DNA of 64,000 bases. Source: Sphingobacterium multivorum. Its GTDB lineage: Bacteria > Bacteroidota > Bacteroidia > Sphingobacteriales > Sphingobacteriaceae. The stretch spans positions 744,001 to 808,000 of the forward strand of contig NZ_UAUU01000002.1 of NCBI RefSeq assembly GCF_900457465.1, read 5' to 3'. Within the stretch, counting starts at the first letter, position 1. Every line of letters begins with the position of its first letter. Below are positions 48,208-57,303 of this stretch, in pieces. A model generated the notes under the pieces. The model ran no database searches, was not told the DNA's origin, and saw only the letters and a list, made by a program, of their open reading frames with translations. The translations under genes and the position numbers were made by a program.

Positions 48208-49977
48208 AGAGGCTGTCTCAAAAAGGCAGTCTCTTTTTTTTCATTATCTAAGGTTTATTATTTGTTTTAACGGTTTGATTTTCATATATTTATGGTGTAA
48301 ACAAAAAGGATATATGCCATCTCAAAGAGCCTACTTTTAAGCCTTACTATCAGGACCAGATCATGGCCATTCCTCCAACTTTGGACGAACTGGTGTCCAA
48401 AGGTCATCCGGTACGTATCGTTAACGATGTAATCAACCGGATCAACATTCAGTCCCTATTGGACGCTTATAAGATAAAAGGCTGCTCCAGTTATCATCCG
48501 CAGATGTTGTTGAAAGTTTTGGTGTTTGGCTACGTAAGCAATGTCTACAGCAGTCGCAAATTGGAAACGGCGTGCCGGGAGAACATCAATTTCATGTGGC
48601 TGAGCGGCATGAGCTATCCCGACCACAATACCATCAACAGATTTCGAGGCGTTCGTTTGAAAGAAGCACTTCGTAGTGTATTTGAAGAAGTTGTCAAACT
48701 CCTGTCCGAAGAAGGTCTGCTGAGTATAGAAGATGTTTACACCGATGGCACCAAGATTGAAGCCAATGCTAACAAATACACCTTTGTCTGGAAAAAAGCT
48801 ATCCAGACCAATAAGGAGAAGATGAAAGCTGCCTTAAAAGATATTTGGGAATACGCCCAAAGTATCGCCAAAGCAGAGGACAACCTTCCGGAACCTCCCG
48901 ATCTGACAACAATTGACCGCGAAAAAGTTCAGGCTACGGTCGATAACCTGAACCGGGTCTTGTCCGATAAACCTTCGGTAAGCAAGAAGATGAGGGCAAA
49001 GTTGCGCTATGCGACTAAAAACTACCCGGCCAAGATTGTTCAATATGAAGAGCAGGAAGTAACGCTTGGAGATAGAAATAGTTATAGCAAGACAGATCCC
49101 GATGCTACTTTTATGCGCATGAAAGAGGATCATATGAAAAATGGCCAGCTCAAACCAGGTTATAACATTCAGATATCTACTTCCAATCAATACATCGTCA
49201 ATTACACCATACATCCCAACCCCACAGATACCACAACGCTACCCGGTCATCTGGCACAACATGAGGCGAGCTTTGGGGAAATACTGAAAACCATTACCGC
49301 AGATGCTGGCTATGGCAGCCAGGAGAACTATGCGATACTAGAAGGGAAAAACATTGGGGCCTATGTGAAATATGGTATGTTTGACAAGGAGCAGAAAAAG
49401 AGTTATTCGGGCAAGAAGCCATTCTCCGTTGATAAACTACATTATAACCCTGCAAAAGATTGCTATATCTGTCCAATGGGACAGGAAATGAACTGCATAG
49501 GTCTATTTACACAAAACACGTCCACAGGTTTCGAGCAAAAAATAAAAAGATATCAGGCAAAAAACTGCACAAACTGCCCATTGAACGGTGCTTGCCACAA
49601 ATCACAGGGCAATAGAATCATCCAGATAAATGAACAGCTTGAGGCTTATAAAGATAGAGCATACGGATTGCTTAACAGCGATGTCGGTATAGCCAAAAGA
49701 AAACAGCGATGTCACGATGTCGAACCAGTCTTTGGAAACATAAAACAGAACCACGGGTTCCGAAGATTTATGCTCCGCGGTAAGGAAAAAGTGTCCATAG
49801 AATGGGGTTTATTGGCTATAGCGCAAAATCTAAGGAAAAAAGCAGCTTAAAAAGCTACTTTTTGTTCTTTTCTTCCCAAATGAACAGTTCTGTGAAATAA
49901 TCAACAAACAACTCACAAATCTATCGCATAGCCATATTTAATAAAAAAGCTGCCTCAATAAATTTGAGACAGCTTCT
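48208..49977 (+). mobile_element. IS1182-family insertion sequence, copy 2
   Basis: About 1770 bp, in the same orientation as copy 1 and nearly identical to it, with the same AGAGGCTGTCTCAAA and TTTGAGACAGCTTCT ends and the same inward-facing terminator hairpins. It begins 3 nt past the Gfo/Idh stop, again between convergent genes (Gfo/Idh on plus, DUF218 gene on minus). No direct target repeat is visible. The two copies enclose 42781-48207. Confidence 0.88.
48363..49850 (+). CDS. IS1182-family transposase, N-terminally disrupted
   Basis: The same protein as in copy 1 but with an extra G at about 48330 (AAAGAGCCTAC in place of AAAGACCTAC). The normal ATG at 48315 therefore ends after eight codons (MPSQRAYF). 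The remaining frame can start at ATG 48363 and would give 495 residues lacking the first 16. All DDE motifs are unchanged. A handful of substitutions separate it from copy 1, such as VAKGHP to VSKGHP, NYALLEG to NYAILEG and TQKTST to TQNTST. It may be inactive or poorly translated. Confidence 0.88.
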   Translation: MAIPPTLDELVSKGHPVRIVNDVINRINIQSLLDAYKIKGCSSYHPQMLLKVLVFGYVSNVYSSRKLETACRENINFMWLSGMSYPDHNTINRFRGVRLKEALRSVFEEVVKLLSEEGLLSIEDVYTDGTKIEANANKYTFVWKKAIQTNKEKMKAALKDIWEYAQSIAKAEDNLPEPPDLTTIDREKVQATVDNLNRVLSDKPSVSKKMRAKLRYATKNYPAKIVQYEEQEVTLGDRNSYSKTDPDATFMRMKEDHMKNGQLKPGYNIQISTSNQYIVNYTIHPNPTDTTTLPGHLAQHEASFGEILKTITADAGYGSQENYAILEGKNIGAYVKYGMFDKEQKKSYSGKKPFSVDKLHYNPAKDCYICPMGQEMNCIGLFTQNTSTGFEQKIKRYQAKNCTNCPLNGACHKSQGNRIIQINEQLEAYKDRAYGLLNSDVGIAKRKQRCHDVEPVFGNIKQNHGFRRFMLRGKEKVSIEWGLLAIAQNLRKKAA

Positions 49978-50054
49978 TTTTCATGCCTTCCCATAAGCCA
50001 TAGACAAAGCCGATCCGCTCAGTTAATGGATTAGCAATTGGCCTACTTAGTCGG

Positions 50055-51305
50055 CTAGGGGTCTAATGGTTCATCAGGATCGATCGTATAGGCCTCTTCT
50101 TTTGCCTTGAACTCGATGATCACATCTGAAATTCGTTTACCCAATGTATAAGGAATATACCCCAATTCACGTATACAACGATCGCCCATTTTTTCCACCG
50201 CATCAATGTGCACTTTACTACTGTTAACGATGGCGTATTTATCTTTCGGAAAACCATAATTCAACAGGATACGTGCTGTATTACGCAAATTTGTGGTCGT
50301 ATGTCTCGCATGTGGATCAATCAATATTGCAGCTTCAGGTACTCCCATAATCTCGATCAGATACTTTTTCATTTCTATTGCCTCAATAAAGCGAGTCTTA
50401 TAGGGATGTACTTTACCGCCAGACAACACAATAAAAGGGGCCAATTTTTCAAAGTAGCTTCGGGCTGCCATTCGCGCACGTAGCATTCCACCAGGACTAA
50501 TAGGCTGTCCATACAGCTCGGGCCCCGCTCCTAAGGTCAGCAATAGACTATAGGGATAGCTTGCGAAGTCGGTATTTTTGACTGCTTCGTAAGCTTTCTT
50601 GTTTTCGAGTTCAATCAGCGGTTCTAGTTGTGCCGCGTCCCATCGCTCATTAATTTCCAACAAGCGTACCGCAGTCATCATGGTCATAAAAAATGCCGTT
50701 TTAGGCGTCGGAATATCTTTGCGGATGTCTTGGCCTACATCGTCCAAAAGATGAAGGTAGGCCGCACGTTTTACATCGAAAGAGATCGAATCTATTTTGG
50801 GGTAATTGGGACTTTTACCACCCGCATAGACGTCCACGACATAATTCATTGCCTTTAAATCCTGTTTCAAGGCTTTCGTAAAATAGACCTTTGCTGTTTC
50901 ATGATGCAGCACACCATAGGTCATTGATGGAATAAGACTCGCCTGAACAAGCTGGTCCAACTTCTTGTTATGACCAATTTGCTCCGCCAGCTGCTCTGTC
51001 AACAGGTCGATTTCGTTATCCTGCCATTTGAAAGCATTCAAATAGCACATGAGATCGGCGCAGCTAGCGCTGTTGTTAAAACGTTCGAACCGTTTTTCCA
51101 ATACCTGTGCTATCGGCTTGGAGCTGACGAGCTCCTGTATAAGGGCAGAATCTTTTAAAAGCAAATAGGATGCATAATAATTCTTCTTGATCAGCCAATC
51201 CTGTGGACCAATAGGCATATTGTTTACCTGACCTTTGGAAATATGCATACAGCATATTCCCAAGACAAGTAACAAGATTTTTCTGATATTCTTTATCATA
51301 TCCAT
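50055..51305 (-). CDS. DUF218 / YdcF-like secreted protein
   Basis: A protein of 416 residues with a signal peptide (about 1-25, ending HISKGQ), an alpha-helical middle, and a C-terminal DUF218 (YdcF/ElyC-like) Rossmann-type domain from about 250: LLTLGAGPE, PFIVLSGGKVHPY, TRFIEAIEMKKYLIEIMGVPE, IDPHARHTTTNLRNTARIL. The domain is linked to nucleotide- or polyprenyl-related chemistry in other bacteria, but its activity here is unknown. It starts 11 nt after the SusD stop in the same direction, so it is the third gene of the SusC-SusD operon, an unusual partner for that pair. Confidence 0.8.
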   Translation of the reverse strand: MDMIKNIRKILLLVLGICCMHISKGQVNNMPIGPQDWLIKKNYYASYLLLKDSALIQELVSSKPIAQVLEKRFERFNNSASCADLMCYLNAFKWQDNEIDLLTEQLAEQIGHNKKLDQLVQASLIPSMTYGVLHHETAKVYFTKALKQDLKAMNYVVDVYAGGKSPNYPKIDSISFDVKRAAYLHLLDDVGQDIRKDIPTPKTAFFMTMMTAVRLLEINERWDAAQLEPLIELENKKAYEAVKNTDFASYPYSLLLTLGAGPELYGQPISPGGMLRARMAARSYFEKLAPFIVLSGGKVHPYKTRFIEAIEMKKYLIEIMGVPEAAILIDPHARHTTTNLRNTARILLNYGFPKDKYAIVNSSKVHIDAVEKMGDRCIRELGYIPYTLGKRISDVIIEFKAKEEAYTIDPDEPLDP

Positions 51306-51316
51306 TCGATAACAGA

Positions 51317-52837
51317 TTAATAACCTGGATTTTGATACATACGTGTCGGATCCAGCTTATATTCATCAAAAGGAATTGGATAGTATCGATCTTTTGTCGA
51401 AATATTGGAGATTTTAGCATTTCCATAATCAGCCTGGCTTTTCGTTTTGAAATAAGTCACCAGTTCCTGTGCATTGTAATTACGGATGAGATCAAACCAA
51501 CGTTGGTTTTCAAATGCCAGTTCCACACGGCGTTCATGCAATATAGCCTCCTTTAAAGTTGGATATTTACTGCGGTAAGCCGTATTCAACATGGAAGCAG
51601 CATAGGAAGGCAATCCGGCACGTTCACGTACTTGATCTAACAGCGCGATAGCTTCCGCATCCTTACCCAGATGATACTTGGCCTCGGCCAACAACAGCAT
51701 CACATCCGCGTAACGGATCAAGATCCAGTCGTTTCCGCCCCAACCATTGGTACCGGCAGCGTCACTGTTATCCCTAAATTTGGTTACAAACCAATCGTTA
51801 ACCTGGGTATTTGTTGCAAACTTCACAGAGAAATCTTTTCGGATATCGCTTTGCTCGTAATCTTTAACCAAATCTAGTTTTGCCACTTCACCCGCACCGG
51901 TCGAGTTATAGCGTGAATTGATGGTTTCTCCTCGCGCCTGGTAATTACGGGCAATACTTGAGCTATAGTTTTGGTCTCCCTGTTTATACTGAATCTGAAA
52001 AACGAGTTCTTTACAGCTATTTTTCTTGGTCACATCGAAAACATCCGCATAGGGGATTTCGTTCAGTTTACCAAAAGTTCGCATTTGGTAGGCCGCATTG
52101 AGGTACTGTTCTGCTTTCGCAAAATTCTCCGCATTACCTGATGTCTGCGTTGCACCTAACGTTAAGTATACTTGCCCCAAAATTGCATTGATGGCCGATT
52201 TAGATGCTCTGCCGATAACGTAATCTTTTTGTGTATTGGGAAGATTGCTGGACAATGCCTCCGTTAAATCCTTAATGATCTGTTCGTACACAATCGACTC
52301 TTTCTGACGAAAAGCCAATTCATTTGCTTGCTCTTTACTGGTCACCTGTACGGTAGATAGTGGAATGTCTCCGAATTTACGTACCATATGGAAATATAAT
52401 AATGCACGAACGAATTTCGCTTCCGCAATATAACGTCCTTTTAATTCTGCACTTGTAAAAGTCACATCGTCGACATGTGAAAGAACTACATTACAGCGAC
52501 TGATTGCCGCGTACATAGCCGACCAATGTGTCTTTAAATAGGTATTACTTGGCAGCAACGAAAAGTCATTGAATTGAAAAGGCTCCCCAGCATTGGATTG
52601 GTTATCATTACGTCCCGAATTATCCGAACGTTCTTCGTTATACAATGTACCCGATTCCCCGATCGTGCTTCCCGAACGAAGTGATTGATAGAGGCCATTG
52701 ACAGCCAAAAGCACATCATTTTCCGACTTGAAGTAATCATCGATCGTGACAGCATTTGGATTTTTCTGATTTAAAAAATCTTTGGTACATGAAGACAATG
52801 CCAACAAAACAAAGGGTAATATATATCTTTTTTTCAT
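51317..52837 (-). CDS. SusD/RagB-family nutrient-binding lipoprotein
   Basis: A protein of 506 residues, lipobox LSSC (Cys17), KDFLNQKNPNAVTIDDYFKS, FVRALLYFHMVRKFGDIPL, then the RagB/SusD C-terminal region (RYADVMLLLAEAKYHLGKDAEAIALLDQVRERAG, ILHERRVELAFENQRWFDLIR, DRYYPIPFDEYKLDP). It is the partner of the SusC gene 135 bp upstream. No polysaccharide-degrading enzyme is adjacent, so the ligand is unknown. Confidence 0.93.
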   Translation of the reverse strand: MKKRYILPFVLLALSSCTKDFLNQKNPNAVTIDDYFKSENDVLLAVNGLYQSLRSGSTIGESGTLYNEERSDNSGRNDNQSNAGEPFQFNDFSLLPSNTYLKTHWSAMYAAISRCNVVLSHVDDVTFTSAELKGRYIAEAKFVRALLYFHMVRKFGDIPLSTVQVTSKEQANELAFRQKESIVYEQIIKDLTEALSSNLPNTQKDYVIGRASKSAINAILGQVYLTLGATQTSGNAENFAKAEQYLNAAYQMRTFGKLNEIPYADVFDVTKKNSCKELVFQIQYKQGDQNYSSSIARNYQARGETINSRYNSTGAGEVAKLDLVKDYEQSDIRKDFSVKFATNTQVNDWFVTKFRDNSDAAGTNGWGGNDWILIRYADVMLLLAEAKYHLGKDAEAIALLDQVRERAGLPSYAASMLNTAYRSKYPTLKEAILHERRVELAFENQRWFDLIRNYNAQELVTYFKTKSQADYGNAKISNISTKDRYYPIPFDEYKLDPTRMYQNPGY

Positions 52838-52972
52838 CCTGTTATTTTTTTATTTTTCATCAGCCTACATAACCGCAAAGAGCAGTTCGTAGGACTAGTT
52901 TTACAATGCTGAAGCTATTAACACGGAGGTTTTCTTGAAATTTCCACGCACAATAGCTCCTTGATCCTGCTA

Positions 52973-55900
52973 TTAGAACGTTACTTTTACACCAAGGTTA
53001 TACGACCGCACCAGTGGATAAAGTCCATAATCCACACCTGGAGTTAAGTTGCCGCGTTGGTTATAATCCGGTTCCGGATTGTAGCCTTTGTATTTGGAAA
53101 TCGTAAATGGATTGTCCACTGTAGCATAGACCCTCACGCCAGAAAGTGTTAACTTTTCTGCTAGGCTTTTGGGAAGATTGTAGCCCAAAGCAATATTTGT
53201 CATCCGCAGGAATGAACCATCCTGCAGATAAAAATCAGAAAGACGCGTACTGTTACTTTGCGTACCGCCACGCGATGCACGGTATACTTTACCATTTCCT
53301 GGATTTTGAGCTGAACGATAGCGTTGTGCAACATCTGCATATTGATTGCCGGAACCTTCCATATTATAGAGGTAATAATCATAGCCATCCAGCACTTTAT
53401 TACCCTGCGAACCGTTAAATGATGCGCGTAGATCGAATGCCTTATAGCGTGCGTTGATGGCAAAGCCATAGGTGAAATTAGGATGTGGATTGCCGATCAC
53501 ACGTTTATCGGCATCATTGACAACACCGTTGCCGTCCACATCTTCAAAATAAAGATCTCCAGGTTGTAGTGGAGTTGTTGAAGCCGCTGAAGGAGCGACA
53601 GTTTTATAGTTTTCCTCTGTTGCAACGCCCAGAACTTTAAAGCCGTAGAACATACCAATTGGACTTCCTTCTTGTGTAATATGCGTTAAGTATGAACGTT
53701 CAGCACCATTCGTCAAGATGGTAGAAGCCCCACCAAGATCGAGCACTTTATTTCTATTGACATTGATATTCCCGCTCAATCCTAATTCAAATTCATTTTT
53801 GCGAATCAATGTTGCATCAATCTGTACATCAAAACCTTTATTCTGCACCTTCGAATTTGGCAAATTGGTCAAGATTGTTGTTGATCCAGATACAGCGGAG
53901 AGTGGCTGGTTGAATAATAAATTGAAGGAACGGCTCAGGTAGAAATTGGTCATAATGTTGAGGCGGCCTTTCAACAAACCGAGATCCAGACCGGCGTTGT
54001 ATTGCGAGGTTGTTTCCCAGCTCAATTTTGGATCAAGTAGATTGCCTGCCGTATAAGAGGTTTCTACTTTATCCCCAAGAATAACACCTGCTGGTGAGTT
54101 GATCACGGATATCGCATTGTAATCACCAATATTATTATTTCCACTACGTCCCCAGCTCGCTCTCAGTTTGACAGTCGATTGTTGCCCTAACCAATCCGTA
54201 TAAAACTCCTCTTTGGAGAGCGTCCACCCTCCTGACACCGACGGGAAAGTTCCCCATTTGCTATTCGGGCCGAAACGGGATGAACCATCGGTACGGATGG
54301 ACGCTGAAAGGAAATATTTAGAATCAAAGCTATAGTTTACACGACTAAAGTATGACTGGAGCGTTGTAGTACGTTTGAACGTATCGTTTTTTAGTAATTG
54401 GAAATTGGAAGGGTCGGCTCCTTTATCCGTAATTTCCCCAATCGCATTATTATTAAAACCGTTGGCTCTCACACCTTGATAATCGTAATCTGTTCGTTGA
54501 GCCGAATAGCCCAATAAAGCGGATACCTGATGTTTACCACCAAAAGTCTTGTTATAGTTTAACGTTGTTTCGACCAATTTGTCCAATTCATTTTTTGTCT
54601 TGGCATCTGCATAGGCAGCAGAAATTGCCTGCGGTGAAAACGGTTTATTGTTTCCATCGGATATACTTGTTGGACGGAAATAATCATACTTCTCGTCGTA
54701 AGTAGACAATCCACCGTTTATTTTAAGATTTAGGCCATCAATAATGGAAAAATCAGCAAAGGCATTGTATAGCCCTCTCTTTCCACGACGGTTGTTTTTA
54801 ATCTCTGTAACATAAGCCAGTGGGTTTTCAGGATTCTGGATACCGTAATTGTTCGCCGAAAGATCGGCCATCAGATATTTGGCATAGGTTCCATCTTCGT
54901 TATAAACTGGGAGAGTCGGCAGATAGATTAATGCCGCCATTGACGGACTTCTGTCGTAACGGCCTGTCGTTACCTCGTTATTGTCGTTATATGTAAATGA
55001 AACATTTGCGCCAACGGTCAACCTCTTGCTTACTTTGCTATCGATATTGGCACGAAAATTAAAGACTTTTTGATCCGTCCCAAGCATGATCCCTTGTTGA
55101 TTCTGATAAGATCCACTGAGGAAATAGCGATTTTTTTCGTTACCGCCATAGGTAGATAGATTATGACGTTGGAAAGGTGCATTGCGGTATAGGGCATCCT
55201 GCCAATCCGTATCATATTTCGCTTTTTTCGCTGTACCAGACGCAAAGTCATAGTAGTCTTCAGGAATACTCACCGAGCCGGCATTTCCGACATTGGCGAT
55301 ACGTGTTTTATTATCATCAAAGCGTCTACTATCGCTCCAAGCAATCCCTTTCGTCGCCAAAAGGTCTTTATACGAATTGTTACGACCATCAATCAGGAGA
55401 TCAATAAATTGTTCCGAATTTAAAACATCGATTTTCTTGGAGAGCTGACCAAAGCCACCCAATACTTCGTAGTCCACATTACTTTTACCTTCCTTACCCC
55501 GCTTGGTTGTAATCAAGACAACACCGCCAGCACCACGAGATCCATAGATCGCTGCAGAAGCGGCATCCTTTAACACATCGATAGACTCAATATCATTGGG
55601 GTTGATATTTAAATTGTTTCCTGCTGGATATCCATCAATAACGTACAATGGATCCGAACCAGCATTGATCGATCCCATTCCGCGAACACGCATTTTGGTC
55701 CCATCGTATGGAGCACCACTTGTTTGCATCACCTGTACACCTGCTACTTTACCAACCAACGCCTGGGATAATTTTGGTGCGCTCAAATTGAGTTCCTCGG
55801 CCTTAACACTGGCAATAGCTCCAGTGACATCCGACTTTCTGATCCGCTGATATCCGATAGAGATGGTCACCTCTTCCAGTGTGTTCTCATCAGTCTGTAG

Positions 55901-56224
55901 GGAAAATATCTGCCCATTGGATTGGGTAACAGCTTGCACAAGTCTGCTATACCCAATAAAGGAAATACTCAGGTTATCGTCCATTTCGGCTTCGATCTGA
56001 AAATTTCCTTTTTCGTCAGACTGAACAGATTTTTTACTTTTCAAATTTTGAACGGTTGCTCCGGCGACAGCATTTCCTTGGGCGTCGACGACACGGCCTT
56101 TGACCATCCCCTGTACATGCGTAAATTGGGACGTGGTTAGTGTGAACGATTTGGCTTGAACAGCGGGTGAGCTCGCTGCAATGGCACATAACAACCAAAA
56201 GACATTGTTGGCTTTAAATTTCAT
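52973..56224 (-). CDS. SusC/RagA-family TonB-linked outer membrane protein
   Basis: A transporter of 1083 residues. Signal peptide about 1-24, carboxypeptidase-regulatory-like domain about 40-115 (VKGRVVDAQGNAVAGATVQNL), TonB-box-like TLEEVTISIGYQRIRKSDVTG, plug about 130-240 (PLYVIDGYPAGNNLNINPNDIESIDVLKDAAS-type segment, GSRGAGGVVLITTKRGK) and a barrel ending LGVKVTF. There is no STN domain. It leads a three-gene operon with SusD and the DUF218 protein. No regulator gene lies next to it. Confidence 0.93.
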   Translation of the reverse strand: MKFKANNVFWLLCAIAASSPAVQAKSFTLTTSQFTHVQGMVKGRVVDAQGNAVAGATVQNLKSKKSVQSDEKGNFQIEAEMDDNLSISFIGYSRLVQAVTQSNGQIFSLQTDENTLEEVTISIGYQRIRKSDVTGAIASVKAEELNLSAPKLSQALVGKVAGVQVMQTSGAPYDGTKMRVRGMGSINAGSDPLYVIDGYPAGNNLNINPNDIESIDVLKDAASAAIYGSRGAGGVVLITTKRGKEGKSNVDYEVLGGFGQLSKKIDVLNSEQFIDLLIDGRNNSYKDLLATKGIAWSDSRRFDDNKTRIANVGNAGSVSIPEDYYDFASGTAKKAKYDTDWQDALYRNAPFQRHNLSTYGGNEKNRYFLSGSYQNQQGIMLGTDQKVFNFRANIDSKVSKRLTVGANVSFTYNDNNEVTTGRYDRSPSMAALIYLPTLPVYNEDGTYAKYLMADLSANNYGIQNPENPLAYVTEIKNNRRGKRGLYNAFADFSIIDGLNLKINGGLSTYDEKYDYFRPTSISDGNNKPFSPQAISAAYADAKTKNELDKLVETTLNYNKTFGGKHQVSALLGYSAQRTDYDYQGVRANGFNNNAIGEITDKGADPSNFQLLKNDTFKRTTTLQSYFSRVNYSFDSKYFLSASIRTDGSSRFGPNSKWGTFPSVSGGWTLSKEEFYTDWLGQQSTVKLRASWGRSGNNNIGDYNAISVINSPAGVILGDKVETSYTAGNLLDPKLSWETTSQYNAGLDLGLLKGRLNIMTNFYLSRSFNLLFNQPLSAVSGSTTILTNLPNSKVQNKGFDVQIDATLIRKNEFELGLSGNINVNRNKVLDLGGASTILTNGAERSYLTHITQEGSPIGMFYGFKVLGVATEENYKTVAPSAASTTPLQPGDLYFEDVDGNGVVNDADKRVIGNPHPNFTYGFAINARYKAFDLRASFNGSQGNKVLDGYDYYLYNMEGSGNQYADVAQRYRSAQNPGNGKVYRASRGGTQSNSTRLSDFYLQDGSFLRMTNIALGYNLPKSLAEKLTLSGVRVYATVDNPFTISKYKGYNPEPDYNQRGNLTPGVDYGLYPLVRSYNLGVKVTF

Positions 56225-56346
56225 AAGTAGCGCATTTGATTTATGGTTACAAGATTACAAATGCTATATGAAGGCAGGGTCAATAAAACATTAACAGTTT
56301 TTAACTAAACCGGGTTAGCACGCTATAAAAACTTAACAAAAGGATA

Positions 56347-56374
56347 ACAAAAAACCTAAGATTTATTGCTTAGG
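56347..56374 (-). terminator. Intrinsic terminator overlapping a stop codon
   Basis: On the minus strand GCCTAAG pairs with CTTAGG-T around CAATAAAT, followed by TTTTTTG. The stem includes the last codons (KPKQ) and stop of the gene ending at 56363. Confidence 0.65.
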
Positions 56375-56680
56375 CTTCCCACTAAAAGCACTATAAATCC
56401 ATAAAATCAGAAGATATAAAGTAGCCGCAAAAAGAATATTGCCGATCAATTTTAGAGGTTCAAACTCATGGTATCCGACCTGCTCATTAAGATCAAGGCT
56501 ATAGCCGCTTCCCTCCCTATAGAATATCCATGGAAATCCTACCGTTAAATTGCCATCGACATCCAGCTCATTGTGATAGAAACAAACTGTCATAATAGCA
56601 AAAATACCAATAGTACCAACAAGCACTTTGAATAATGCTGGCACTATTGATGTTTTACTTTGTTCAGGTTTTGCATGCAT
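56363..56680 (-). CDS. Small two-TM membrane protein, unknown
   Basis: A protein of 105 residues from ATG 56680 (MHAKPEQSK). Two hydrophobic segments, VLVGTIGIFAIMTVCFY (about 18-34) and LIGNILFAATLYLLILWIY (about 78-96), flank a polar loop with DVDGNLTVGFPWIFYREGSGY. No family recognised. An upstream in-frame ATG at 56722 would add 14 residues unlike a membrane protein start. Confidence 0.6.
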   Translation of the reverse strand: MHAKPEQSKTSIVPALFKVLVGTIGIFAIMTVCFYHNELDVDGNLTVGFPWIFYREGSGYSLDLNEQVGYHEFEPLKLIGNILFAATLYLLILWIYSAFSGKPKQ

Positions 56681-56804
56681 GATTAAATATAGCAATTCAT
56701 TTTGATTGCATGTTATAATCACTATAGGTACCTTGGCATTGACTAGCTAGTTCTACACATTTTGATCGTCGTATTTTACAAGGTTGATCAAACTTAACAT
56801 AGAT

Positions 56805-57179
56805 TTATGCTGTATCCTTCCCATCATCTCCTTTCATGATAAGATGGATGCGGTCCTCTAAAACTCTTTTATGCCAAGCATCCAATAGCGATCTTGTTTT
56901 TCCGACAAGGTCTCCCCCCTCATTCGTCTCCATCATTTTCACCCACTCTTCTGCAAATTCCCCATATTCAACGATACTATTTTCGGACTGTGTATATTGG
57001 ATCAAATATTCCATCGCAAATACGTTAGCCCAACGGTCGGGGTGTATTGGATCACACATATACTCAGCAATGTCAATCTTGTCAATAAACGCCTGCACCA
57101 CTTCTTCGGGGCTAAAACCAAACAGATCGCAGAATTGTTTAAATGCCGTTGTCAATTTAATATTTTCGAATGTTTCCAT
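56805..57179 (-). CDS. Hypothetical protein with FxxxCxLFG motif
   Basis: A soluble, acidic protein of 124 residues. Its start (TAFKQFCDLFGFSPEEVVQAFIDKIDI) resembles part of the next upstream gene product (FRLICELFGIAVPAFIQLFLDHYSF), so the two may share a domain. The rest is helical with no recognised motif (WANVFAMEYLIQYTQSEN, LLDAWHKRVLEDRI). It is last in the minus-strand series that begins with the SNF2 helicase, after a 124-nt gap. Confidence 0.65.
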   Translation of the reverse strand: METFENIKLTTAFKQFCDLFGFSPEEVVQAFIDKIDIAEYMCDPIHPDRWANVFAMEYLIQYTQSENSIVEYGEFAEEWVKMMETNEGGDLVGKTRSLLDAWHKRVLEDRIHLIMKGDDGKDTA

Positions 57180-57303
57180 TATTTATTTAATTTAAGAAGT
57201 CATCATTTTTTTATCCTAGTTATCTCTATTTAACCGCTGTAAGATTACGCTATCTTCATCAAAAGACAAGTTGTTTCCCGAACTTCCCAAAGGTTGTTTA
57301 TCA

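Noticed and set aside
41636..49214. Identical 126-codon antisense open frames in both IS1182 transposase genes
   Set aside because: They are shadows on the opposite strand of a conserved coding sequence, identical only because the IS copies are.
56225..56362. A -33/-7 promoter for the fifth SusC gene
   Set aside because: A TTG and a TAGCATTTG are present but with only about 14 bp between them, not the 19-21 bp expected.
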